Assembly (NCBI GenBank): GCA_949316235.1
Contig: OX438744.1
Span: 24,663,578-24,727,577 of the forward strand
Direction: 5' to 3'
DNA from: Oegoconia quadripuncta
Taxonomy: Eukaryota; Arthropoda; Insecta; Lepidoptera; Autostichidae
Length of the DNA stretch: 64,000 nucleotides
Program-made: the position numbers and the translations under genes
Part shown: piece after piece, positions 42,972 through 53,689 of the stretch
Position numbering within the stretch: the first letter of the stretch is position 1
Layout of the letters: the number at the start of each line of letters is the position of its first letter
Notes under the pieces: model-generated
What the model saw: only the letters and a program-made list of their open reading frames with translations
Told to the model about the DNA's origin: nothing
The model's database searches: none

Positions 42972-43240
42972 CAGTAAAATAAAATAAAATAAATGTCTTT
43001 GCACAAACACACAGCGCCATCTAGGTCCACAGTAAGCATCTAGGCTTGTGTTATGGATACTAGATGGTTGATAAAACAAATACATTTTTTTTTGTAAATA
43101 AATACATGTATAAATGAAAAACATCCATAACTCGGGAGCACATGTCTGTATTCATCATACAAACATATGCCCCTAGCGGGATTCGAACCCGCGACCATTT
43201 GGTGTAGTAGCAGAGTTTCTAACCACTACACCAAACAGTA
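42972..43240 (-). repeat. SINE family A
   Basis: Reverse copy, B-box complement GGGATTCGAACCCGCGACC; AAAAT-type microsatellite at its 3' end. Confidence 0.85.
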
Positions 43241-43562
43241 AGATGATGAGGATGATAATTGACAGTCTGCTGTCCAATATATTGATTTAATCACTAATTA
43301 ACAAATAAACTGATAGATTGCTATGATGAGTCCACGTGCCGCGGTGCGATCTAAGGGCGTTTTGATGTGAACTGGCTTAAATTACGTAAAGGGGAAAATG
43401 ACCGCGTGTCACATTGATGCATTTGGATTAAATGTACGATTGCTAGATCGTACAGGGGCAGCGGTAGATACAATTATAGTCATGGGTAACACTGTATCTG
43501 CGTATGAGAATGAGGATTAGAGCAACACGTTACGCCAGAACGACTCCTTATAAGTATATATT

Positions 43563-43981
43563 GGGTCTTTACCTATGAAATTGGAGTTTTTTATCTTCGT
43601 TAATCATATGTAACAATTCCTACGATTTTCAAAACTATTTCCAAATTAGTTTTTTATTTGGAAAATGGAATATATTTTCAAGGTTTCACATGAAATATTT
43701 TTTTAATTTCTGGACTAAAAACATAATAAAAAAAAATTTAACAGAGCTCTTTTCATGTGCTTCCCATAATCATTTCTTAGATTCGCTGAAACTTTTAAAA
43801 AGCGGTTACTTTTAAAAATTAACACTGCCTATACTTAAGTTAATGTAATCCAATAATACACACAAAGTTTAGATAAATTTGGATTTGCCGTTCCCTCAAA
43901 AAAAAAACAAAAATGTTTGTATGGAGAAAACAGTCTTAATGAAATTCTTCATACAAAACGCCAATTTCATAGGTAAGGACC
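43563..43981. repeat. MITE GGTCCTTACCTATG family, copy 2 (inverted)
   Basis: Starts GGGTCTTTACCTATGAAATT and ends AATTTCATAGGTAAGGACC. Complementary to 37300-37727 along its length. Confidence 0.75.
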
Positions 43982-44019
43982 TAATACTTACTTTATGTAT
44001 ACAACTAATACTTTTTTTT

Positions 44020-44420
44020 TTAAAAAGGACAACAATGATCCTGTGAGTTTCTTGCGCCGCTTCTTTTCTCATAGATGATTTCCCTTTCCGAAGCAGTACA
44101 GTTCTCGAGGCGTAAGCTCAGCTTTGCATTTGTGTGAGTGACGTCAAGCTGCTAGCGGTACAAGAGGTGAAGTGCGGCATGTGCGCGGCAGGGAAGCGAC
44201 GCGCAGCGGACACGCCGCGCCTCAGGCCGCGTTTAAACAATGCGCGGGACGCGCTGCGCCACAAGCCGTATCTCTATCTGTGTGCACTCACACAAATGCA
44301 AAGCTGATCTTACGCCTCGAGAACCATACTAGCTTGGACATATTGACTGACAGATAAATGCAATAAGCCCTTTTATTTTCAGTACATTTAAATTGACATC
44401 TAACTAATTGAAATTATTAC
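44020..44420 (-). repeat. RTE-like LINE 3' end split by a MITE
   Basis: Left part 44020-44098, right part 44327-44420; together a reverse copy of the 42560-42740 tail. Confidence 0.6.
44099..44326. mobile_element. TA-targeting MITE, 228 bp, GC-rich core
   Basis: About 40-bp inverted ends (GTTCTCGAGGCGTAAGCTCA on the left; complement TACGCCTCGAGAAC on the right), flanked by TA. The core is GC-rich with GCGCGGGACGCGCTGCG. A diverged arm occurs at 25290-25345. Confidence 0.8.
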
Positions 44421-44841
44421 GTTGAAATAAATGCTGGAAGTTTGAAGTTATAATATTGAATAACTCTTAAACTACAGCATTATAAATATTTTCCTTTGGA
44501 CACTATTTCAGCACAGTTTTCTGACAATTTTCAAAACAGCTTAATACCACTTTGTGAATTCTCGCATCACGTACATGGTAGATATACGAAGACAGCATAA
44601 ATCGATAGGCCGGGGCAAAATGCAATGCTCACATCACCATATTCAAAACAAGTGAAGCAAAATGTAATCTATGTAGTTTAGGGGCATCGTACTCTTTACG
44701 ACGTGTACTCCGTTACTTCGGAATTATATTAGAAACGGGGATGTAGCCAGGGAATGGATGGACTTGAAATTCACTTTAATTCCTACAGAGATCGGTAACT
44801 TTGTGTAGGGACACATGATGTGATGATGATGACACACTTAA

Positions 44842-45151
44842 GCCCGTATTAATAAACCATTCTCAAGATTCAGAACAGTCTTGTGACCGGTCTCAAGTAA
44901 ACGTGTTGATTAATAAACCTAACTTGAGACCTGAAAAGCACGTGGGTACTCAAGCAGTACTCACTTGAGAGGTGCGCGTATTAAACGAAACTCAAGACTA
45001 TCATTCATTCGCCGCTGAGGCGAATACTTGAGAAGTGATCTCAGCTGAGTAGACCTCAAGACGGAGCTTGAGATAGTGTCAACTGCTTAAGGCGCATCTC
45101 GGTTGATACAGCCTCAAGACTTCTATTGAGATTGATTTATTAATACGGGAC
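44842..45151. repeat. PIF/Harbinger-like MITE family GGCCCGTAT, copy 3
   Basis: Ends AAGCCCGTATTAATAAACC / AATACGGGACTTA; CTCAAG-rich interior as in 10332-10661. Confidence 0.75.
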
Positions 45152-45496
45152 TTAGTATAGCGACACATCTGCGGTGAATTCGGCTGAATACGCTTTCAGT
45201 GTTTTTTTCTGACACATCAGCCGACATTACGCGGCGTTCAGCGTAGTCCCGAACCTTTTGTCTAGTGATTGTTTTCGCGAAAACATCTTCAATGTATTTT
45301 GCATAGCAAGCGACACAACACGCGACGCGTTTCGCGACCACATGTTCGGCCAGCGTATAGTTGAACATTCAGCGCTTTCAAAGCGAAGAGCGGCTACGTC
45401 GCGTTCCTGTTCGACTAACCTCTCTCTTTCAGTACAAGTGTCTTTCGTCTCTTTTGGTGACCACACCGACACAGAAGACGAGGACGCAACGTATTT

Positions 45497-45570
45497 TATG
45501 CGCAACGGGTTAGCACTTGACCTCAATCACACCTGATGTTAAGTGAAGATGAGGCCGAAAGCGGAAGCTG
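45497..45570 (-). repeat. SINE family C tail fragment
   Basis: GCACTTGACCTCAATCACACCTGATG and a few bases beyond; cut short. Confidence 0.65.
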
Positions 45571-46217
45571 ATATGTTCCTGAGTTTCGCAGATGCCTAGG
45601 CCTACGATGCTTGTGTAAAGTCTTTACGTAGCAGAAGCAGTCTCAGGATCGATGATTGATACAAACGGCTATAACAGTCACTTCTTTATTCATTCAGATT
45701 AAATATTAAACAGACAACGCATTACTATGTCTAACCGTCACAGCCGGCAAACTCAATATGGCTGATTTCGCACGGACCCGTCAAAATAATCTTTTTACAA
45801 TTTTTGTATTAGGTAGGCAATTTAATATTTATTTCTAATATAAACTTAAAAACAATAATGTAATTGATGTATTTTAATAATTTATGCCTTATTTATTAAT
45901 CAATTTGCTAACACTTGTTTATAACTTTTGTAATGACAGATTTACAGATACTCGTAAGTGTTTTTGCCGCAGTCTGATAGTTTGTGTCATAAGAAATTTC
46001 TTTCTTAGAAAATTTAAAACGTGATTATTTTCCACCCCACATGAGACTTACGGAATTCCTGGCTACATCTCTGTAGGGATTGGAGACGCTGAGAAAGAAT
46101 CGTGATGATGCATAATGAGAAAAAATAGAAATAGTTTGTAATTTCTTGAGTGGCCTGTGTGTGAGCGAAGAGTGGCAAGAGTGACTGCTTCTGTATTAGG
46201 TTATTGTGTTGTATTAT

Positions 46218-46242
46218 AATATATATATATATATATATATTT
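46218..46242. repeat. (TA)n microsatellite
   Basis: About twelve TA units. Confidence 0.9.
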
Positions 46243-46272
46243 ATACATATAGTCATACATATAGTAGTACAT

Positions 46273-46320
46273 AGTGAGGTCAAGTATGAACCCGTCGTGC
46301 TTAAAAAAAAAAAAAAAAAA
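46273..46320 (+). repeat. SINE family C tail scrap with A-run
   Basis: GTGAGGTCAAGTATGAACCC then about 20 A. Confidence 0.55.
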
Positions 46321-46321
46321 A

Positions 46322-46555
46322 AACAGACAACGCCATCTAGTTCCACACTAAGCAACTAGGCTTGTGTTGTGGATACCAGATGGTTGAAACAAATACATTT
46401 TTTTTTGGAAATAAATACATATTATATAAATGAAAAACATCCATAACTCGGGTACACATGTATTTGTATTCATCATACAAACATATGACCCTAGCGGGAT
46501 TCGAACCCGCAACCTTTCGGTACAGCAGCAGACCACTATACCAAACAGGTCGTCA
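46322..46555 (-). repeat. SINE family A
   Basis: Reverse, B-box complement GGGATTCGAACCCGC; 3' part of the tail missing. Confidence 0.8.
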
Positions 46556-46849
46556 TCAAACAGGTATTCTTTACGATGAACATGATTCAGAGGCAGTACA
46601 ATATTTTATACTAGATACGATAGACATACTCAGAGAGGCTGTGCACATTTAAAAGCACATAATGGATCAGATTACTCATAGCAACCAATATGTTTAACCC
46701 TTTATGTGTTTCTGATCTTAACCCGGTTGTAAAGATGTACAAAAGGAAATACATAAATAACTGTAATAGTATATAGGTTTGATAATTATGTTTATTTTAC
46801 GTCACAGTATTATATAACTAATAAATAAATAAATAAAATAAAATAAAGT

Positions 46850-47045
46850 TTGTTTATTTCAGACAAGAGTCCATAGTGATGTCAGTAAAAATCAAAATCA
46901 AAATCAAAAATGTTTTATTTCGTAAATTATAAGAATAACATTTGAAATCGTCATGACATACAGTTATCGCTCATTCACTAGGCAGCCTCCCCAGAGAAGA
47001 ACGAGCAAGAAACTCAGAGGTTGCTCTTTTTAAATAAGCCATATT
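46850..47045 (-). repeat. LINE 3' tail with (ATCAAA)n end
   Basis: AAAATCAAAATCAAAAATG followed by CCCCAGAGAAGAACGAGCAA and GAGGTTGCTC; partners at 49620-49805 and 56185-56690. Confidence 0.6.
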
Positions 47046-47384
47046 TTTATATAAGTACCTACATAAATGACTTAAGACTATGTCAGTAGTACCTAAATAC
47101 AGTTCATATATCGGCCACTACCTGGGACACCGGACACATGTGATTCTACCCAGTGTCGCAAGATAGGGCAGTCGAGTTTATCGCTGATGGCCTTCAGGAT
47201 GGTGTTGGTGCTCCCCCGCACCCTGTCCATAAGCGAGGCCACGCGCCGCCGTACCACCCCGTGTGGAACTCGTCTGTGTGTCACAAACAGTAGGTATGTA
47301 ACAGCAGTATCGTGGGAGCCCCAACAACACCCTGAAGGCATTATTGTATTGTACTCGGATAGCGTTGTAGGCCCGCTGCGTATA

Positions 47385-47535
47385 TTACCCGCCTCCACAC
47401 TCCTCCCACTGCAACTCCTGTGAGCCAGGATCAACAGTGGTACTCTGCACGGCGTCCACTGAAGGTATTGCTACATTGGGCCCCAGACTAATTGAAGAAG
47501 AGTTAAAGGTGTGAAGTAGGAAAGAAGTTTACGCC
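47385..47535 (+). repeat. Unclassified repeat (third copy of the 13095 family)
   Basis: CCAGGATCAACAGTGGTACT, GACTAATTGAAG. A minus frame to its left (47093-47434) reads VPHGVVRRRVASLMDRVRG, probably part of the same element. Confidence 0.55.
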
Positions 47536-47829
47536 CGCTGCGTATAGTTGATCCACAGGTTGCACGTGTATAAATTTAGGCAAGAGGCTTTAAATAAAGT
47601 TAACTTTACCTCATTGCTATACCGCGCTAAAGCTGTCCCTTTTTAACTGTCCTCAAGTGGAGATCTCTGCTTGAGTAACATTCTGTAATACGGGCCCAAG
47701 TCTTTTCTGATTCTCCTACTGACATTTTAACCTCCTTCTTATTTTATTTTAAACAACAAAGTCTCGGCCAGAGAGTTGCTACAACAATGTGTGCCATTAA
47801 CATCTTCCACAGTAGAGTTTAAAAAGCGT

Positions 47830-48630
47830 CCTTTATGGAACTTTTCGTAGAAAACCTAGACGGCTTATCCACTAACCAATCTTATTATGAAAAACGGCCC
47901 CGTAAACAACCTTTTCAATTCCAGTAGATTATACAATGTTTTTATAACCAATCCATTAGCGTATACTTTATGGTTGAACAAAAGTTGGGAGGCAGCGTCC
48001 AATCGAGCGAGATACGCGCAAATAATGCAAAGTCACGCGCGGAAATATTATCGGTGGGGGCACACTAGTCGCAAATACTGTCGAGAACTTAGCACGTGCA
48101 CTACCGCGCGCTTTGATTTGACCGGTTTTTATCTTTGTGGCCAGTTGTGGCTATAATATGCGATGCAAAGAAGTATAACGAGGTTAACTCCTTTATAATG
48201 ATCCTTAGTCCCTATAAGCAAGGATTAGGTATTATACGTACGAGTATACTTACTAATTATCTGACTACTACAACAAAAATACCAGAACATGTATTGAGTT
48301 TAATAGAGCAGAAATTTAAACGCCATATTAAAGAAACTCTGTGTAAGCAGCGCTATTACAGGATAGATGATTATTTAGGCGATAAAGAGGTCGGGTGTTA
48401 GCTGGTCATTATGTTAATTGCTTTTGTTTTGTAATATAAATAATATAAAATGTAATATTATTGTAACGATGGAAGCCAATTGAAAAGATGTGTTGTTGCA
48501 TAGTTTCTTGTCGCTTCTTCTCCCTAACCATAACACCATGCGAAGCGATGTAGTTTTAAAAAAATAACATGTTGACTTTCGTTAAGTGATATATTTGTAT
48601 CCTACATTGAATAAAATATTTTTGATTTGT
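47830..48630 (+). pseudogene. LINE ORF2 C terminus and 3' tail
   Basis: The frame ending at 48401 reads LTTTTKIPEHVLSL, FKRHIKETLC and YYRIDDYLGDKEV, the usual end of a Lepidoptera RTE-like ORF2. Then come a CTTGTCGCTTCTTCTCCCTA region and AATAAAATATTTTTGA as 3' tail. Upstream frames are shifted. Confidence 0.65.
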
Positions 48631-48916
48631 TTTGAATACGGCGTCAAATGGAGGGTAATTTGCATAAGTATCTATCTATTAAGTTATTAAGTATCTAGTT
48701 AATTTTTTTTTTCTATATCATCATCGACTCACGCGCGAGCCACAGATTGATATGAAACTGGCGCGATTCATAGGGTTCCTATCATGCGAAATTTATTTGG
48801 AACTCATTATTTGCTCCAAGTTTTTTTTATTTTATTTTATTTAATGATGTAATTATGTGGAATAGGAAACAAACGCGTCCGTCAAATTACACAAAGCAAA
48901 TATTCTTTTTATTTTT

Positions 48917-49243
48917 TTTATGCACAACGGGTTAGCACTCGACCTCAATCACACCTGATGTTAAGTGAAGATGGAAGTCGAAGGTGGAAGCGTACTGACC
49001 CGGAAACCCCAACACATTTGGGGGACTGGCTATCTTATCTCTGACAACCGGAACACAACACTGCTATTAACATTGCTGTTTGGCGGCAGATTTAGATAAG
49101 ATGATGGTAGCTAGCCAGGCGGACATTTAAAATGCTCTACCACCAACCAAACTGAGTACTTAAACATGTACCCCGCTGGGGATCGAACCCGCGACCTCCG
49201 AATCGTAAACCCAATGTTGTTTACATTAAGCCACGGAGGCGGT
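48917..49243 (-). repeat. SINE family C, complete
   Basis: Runs from CACAACGGGTTAGCACTCGA to the head complement CCACGGAGGCGGTT. Confidence 0.88.
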
Positions 49244-49296
49244 TGAAATTGGTATTACAGGCAAGTTGGTTTGAAAGTTGTGAAAAGTGTGTGTGT

Positions 49297-49412
49297 GTTT
49301 TTTTTATGCACAACGGGTTAGCACTTGACCTCAATGACACTTGATGTTAAGTGAACATGAGGTCGAAGGTGGAAGTGTACTGACAGGGAAACCCAACTTA
49401 TTTGGTTTAATG
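49297..49412 (-). repeat. SINE family C, tail half
   Basis: TATGCACAACGGGTTAGCAC to GACAGGGAAACCC; lies 50 bases after the previous copy in the same sense. Confidence 0.75.
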
Positions 49413-49554
49413 GAGTAATAGTCGGAAAACTTATAAAATGTACTTTCCGTTCAAAATTATTTGTCAAACAACGAAAAGCCTCCTTCTAAGTCTGCATATT
49501 GTAAAGGAAAATGCAGCACCGTACACTAAATAAATAGTTTTGTTTAATTTTCTA

Positions 49555-49612
49555 AATAAATTCATTTATTTACTTATGTATTTATTTACAAAAAAAAATG
49601 TATTTGTGTGAC
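49555..49612 (+). repeat. SINE family A fragment
   Basis: TTACTTATGTATTTATTTAC and AATGTATTTGTGTG only. Confidence 0.5.
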
Positions 49613-49619
49613 TATCTGG

Positions 49620-49805
49620 ATGATAAGCAAGCATGGACATAGACCGCTCGGTGATATTCAGTCTAATTGTAATTATACAATATAATATAATTGTAACCCA
49701 AACTTATTTTAAAAGAGCAACCCTTGAGTTTCTTGCTCGTTCGTCTCTGGGGAATCAGCATTGTGAATGAGCCAATAATGTCAAAAATTTTAATAATAAG
49801 ATAAA
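49620..49805 (+). repeat. LINE 3' tail (family of 46850-47045)
   Basis: GATAAGCAAGCATGGA, AGAGCAACCCTTGAGTTTCT, TCTCTGGGGAATCAGC. Confidence 0.6.
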
Positions 49806-50092
49806 AAATGTGAATGAATGAATTTATCCTACGAAATAAATATTTTTTTGATTATTACATAGTTTTGTTACAAAATATATTATTTTTATCTCTCACTGTG
49901 TTGCCAACTTACGTAAAGCTCGAAAATACCTCCGTTACCAAAGTGTTTACTTGTTTACAGTTGGATGATGAATCGGACATTTGTAGGTTTCTGGACGATC
50001 ATGGTGACTGTCTTTATAATATGAAAATGAACGCTCGTGTAACTGAATTTCTATGGCAGGAAAATTTTACTGACTCTTTTACATTACATGAA

Positions 50093-50300
50093 CTAAGTAC
50101 TGTGTGCGAAGTGCGAGTTTTGCCTTGTTTTTAACTTTACCATCGCGTTCGCGTTTACGCAAAAAGTACCTATGAAAAAAATCGTTTTGCAACTATCCGC
50201 TAGAGGCGCTGCACATTTCTCCATACAAATCGTCACGTAAACGTGAACGCGGTAGTAAAGTTAAGTCGAAACAAAACTCACACTCCGCCCTCTGACTCTA
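50093..50300. repeat. Palindromic MITE (copy 2 of the 25065 family)
   Basis: CATCGCGTTCGCGTTTACG and CGTAAACGTGAACGCGGT again pair internally; over 85% alike to the first copy by eye. Confidence 0.7.
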
Positions 50301-52045
50301 AAAACGTTTAGCGTGTCAATTCGATTCCGTAAAGTAATTTGTAGTGACGTTAAGTAGCTACCAGATGTAGAAAAAACGAGGGGATAGGTTCATGTTTGTA
50401 GGAAATCGGTTCGAAGTAGTTGGTGTACATCCGAATCGACACCAGTGTTGCTCACCCGCACAGATTAGAGGATTGTTCGCACAAGCAATGTGTCGACCAA
50501 CAAAGTATCGGAACTACGATTTTTCGAATCACAGTTCTTCGAACTTTTGTATTTCGATTTTCAGTTAGGTACGGAGTCCGCAAGAATTAAAAAAAAAAAC
50601 ATCGTTTGAACTTGGGCTACGACTGCACTTTTGAACCTGGCCGACTGTACTTATGGTCCAGTAAGGATACACCTTTAACTACCTATAATTTCAAAGGCCG
50701 TGATTTTTTGCACATGTATAGAGTAGGTACCTGTCAGTGATAGAATAAAAAAAAAATCTAACAAATCGGTAGCTTGCTTTAGTCATAATATACATAAGTA
50801 TTTATTAATAAAACATAGACTATATGATTAAAATTACCACTGTGAATTACATTGCGTCGGAGAATATACTTAGAACCCCTGTAACTATTTTCAAAAAAAT
50901 CGAGCAATAACTTCTTTACAATTATGAAAAATTTCACCGAAGGCAAATATCACGATTCAATAAACTATTTTTAGAAAATATAAAGTAGCTATCGATTAAT
51001 TTTTTAGAAAAGAGTTTTAGAAGATCTTCTACAACGCAATGAAGTGCACAGTGGTAACTTTAATTTAATATTGTAGGTTTTATAACTAAGTACCTACACT
51101 ATACCTAAAGCAAACACCTGATCCGTTACAAAATATTTTTTACAATATCACTGATAGCATTCTGTCTATGTACAAAAAATCAGGGTCTTTAAGATTATAG
51201 GAAGTTTCACCCCTAAATATACATATCTTGACTAGACTATTAGGTATTCCAATCTATTCATTTCTAATACCTTACAATTTGGTATACAAAAGCGAACGAA
51301 GTTGCGGGTAAAAGCTAGCTTAATATCTTTAATAAAGGAGAAAATCCTTAGCATAGGCCGCCATTAATATGGGGAGTAAAGGGAAAGTTCCATAATACGT
51401 CGGCATGAATCCAAACTAATGTAGGACTTACCGACGTTGCCCGGCAAATCCCCGGGAGCAATGAAAAATCCCGGGAAAACAATGAAATGTCCCGGAACGG
51501 GATCATGGCACAGTGATCTATGTGAGTAATAGTTTGTTGTCCGGGTATCAGGGTTCCCTACTATTAAGTATTACCAGCTTTTGTGGCGACGTATTGGGAT
51601 CTGTATGTCACTTTTACAATTGTATAATTATACCATGACAGAACGAACATAACATATGTCTTTGATTTTTTTATATTAAATGACTATAAACAGAAAATAT
51701 AGATAACAAGTTATTATATCATCCAGAAAAACTATGATAAAAGTTAATATCCTCGAAAAGGCTTAACCGATTTTAACTTTACTGTAGTTTTATTAACAAT
51801 TGTTTATTTCACCCATACATGCATACCTACGTCACGAGCTTTATCCAAAACTCGAAACAACATCAGATTCACTTTACAAAATATAAAAAATGCACACGTG
51901 ACAGGGGGTAAGCCAATCGCCGTTAAAACGTGCAAATGTATAGATTTTTTTGGTGGAAAGTCCCTTATTCGCATTTCACTACACCCACGGGAAGAGACGG
52001 ATTAGTTCTATTAAATTTAAGTGTCGAAACTAATAGTTGCTATAT
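50300..52045. other. Gene-free stretch
   Basis: Only scraps: 24 bases of the 6520 palindrome at 50421-50444, and a LINE-tail-like piece near 51900-52015 (CACCCACGGGAAGAGACGG). Confidence 0.5.
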
Positions 52046-52051
52046 TATAAA

Positions 52052-52290
52052 TCAATAAATAATTATTCGGACATTTACACCAATCATCTAGTCCCAAAAT
52101 AAAAGCAATGCTTGTGCTATGGATACTAGATAACGGATAATCATACATAAATATTTATATAAACATCCAAGACTCGGGAATAAAATAATGTTCGTATTCA
52201 TCACCCAAACATTTGCCTCTCGCGGGATTCGAACCCGCAACCGTTGGTTTCGCTGACAGGGTCACTATCTACTACACCAATCAGTCGTCA
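52052..52290 (-). repeat. SINE family B
   Basis: Reverse, B-box complement GGGATTCGAACCCGC at 52222-52236. Confidence 0.85.
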
Positions 52291-52714
52291 AAACCGATGA
52301 ATGAAATATTTATGGGACAACATTTAAATTACCTCTTTTTATTAATTCCCTCTTTCATAATCGAAAAAGAAATTGCTCCAAAAAATACAAAGATCTTTTT
52401 TTTAATAAGAGTTTTTACGGCTCTGGATACTCCAAAATCCTTAAAGTCCAGGTGTTGCTATGTCAGGTTAGAACTTTCATAATTAAATCAGCCAGAGTTG
52501 CCAAACTAATTAACGTGTGTAAATTAACACCCCCAACATAGGATTGGAGAGAATCGCTTAACTTCCCTGAATCTTGTATGACGTTTTAAATTTGGTAGCG
52601 GATCGTTGAACTTTAGATGTTCTGGAGCATGTGATGTGTGTAGAATTTGGAATTGGCCAGAAACAAATTCAAATTCATGTCCTCCAATGCTAAAGGCCGT
52701 ATTCTTAAATGTTT

Positions 52715-52800
52715 AAATAAATAAGTATTTTGGACACTTACATCAATCATCTAGTCCCAAACCAAGAAAGCTTGTATTATGGATACTAGATAAATGTATC
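52715..52800 (-). repeat. SINE family B tail fragment
   Basis: TCATCTAGTCCCAAACCAAG to TATGGATACTAGATAA. Confidence 0.65.
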
Positions 52801-52867
52801 TCTAAATATATCTAACACTTCCACTGCTGAGCAACAGACGGTCTATTGGAGTCTATCATTGGACAGA

Positions 52868-53345
52868 ATAAACCCTCTTAATCTAACTAATATTATAAAT
52901 GCGAAAGTTTGGATGTTTGTTTGTTACTCAATCATGGCGAAACTGATGAACGGATTTGGATGAAATTTGGTATATAGGTAGAAGGTACCCTGGATTAAGA
53001 CGTAGAATACTTTTTATCCCGATAAATTGAGTAGTTCCTGCGGGATAAACAAATTAAACATATCCGCGATAAAGCTATTCCATAATGGAGGCGAAGCCGC
53101 GGGCGGAACTAGTTTATAATATTATCTAGTTAGATTGTAACATATTTTTGTATTTCGGATCACAAATAACAAATTGTCATTCACAATTTTAATTTTTTCA
53201 ATAAATGTCGGGCTTTTGGTATATAGGTAGTATATACCCTGGATTAAGACATAGGATACTTTGTATCCCAATAAAGTGAGTAGTTCCCGCGGGATAAACA
53301 TATCCGCGATAAAGGTATTCTACGCAGGCGAAAAGCTAGTAACAA
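52868..53345 (+). repeat. Two pieces of the ACTAATATTATAAATGC repeat
   Basis: 52868-53120 is the longer copy and ends GCGGGCGGAACTAGTT; 53195-53345 repeats its middle and end (TATATACCCTGGATTAAGAC). Compare 24045-24245. Confidence 0.6.
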
Positions 53346-53689
53346 ATATAATTGTGAAAGCAATATACCTACATAATATTACAAATGCGCTTACTTAACT
53401 AAAATATTACCTACACACAGACACTTTAAAACACTAGGGTGGCACTAACTTATTCTACGTGAAGTGTACTTAAGCCGTAACTTATGTAAGTTAGCTATAA
53501 CTTAGCTAAGTTAGCCGTAACTTAGCCGGGACAACAGGTGCGCAGCGTCCCGACTCATTTAACTTTGGTAGCTTTTACATCGTCGCTGGTAGTTTTTAGT
53601 TGCGGACGTCGTCCGGCGGACCTTACCTGGAGATATTAAAGTACTGTTTGAAACATTAATGCATAAGTAAATAGGTGCTGAATAAACAC

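Noticed and set aside
45123..45536. Overlapping 81- to 99-residue frames on both strands as a host exon
   Set aside because: No recognised motifs or splice context; bounded by a MITE and a SINE fragment, so more likely transposon-derived.
49814..50134. 106-residue plus frame (MNEFILRNKYFF start)
   Set aside because: Runs from a LINE tail into a palindromic MITE; no conserved motif.
53460..53530. Tandem GTAACTTAGC words as a minisatellite
   Set aside because: Four imperfect units only; too short and irregular to annotate firmly.
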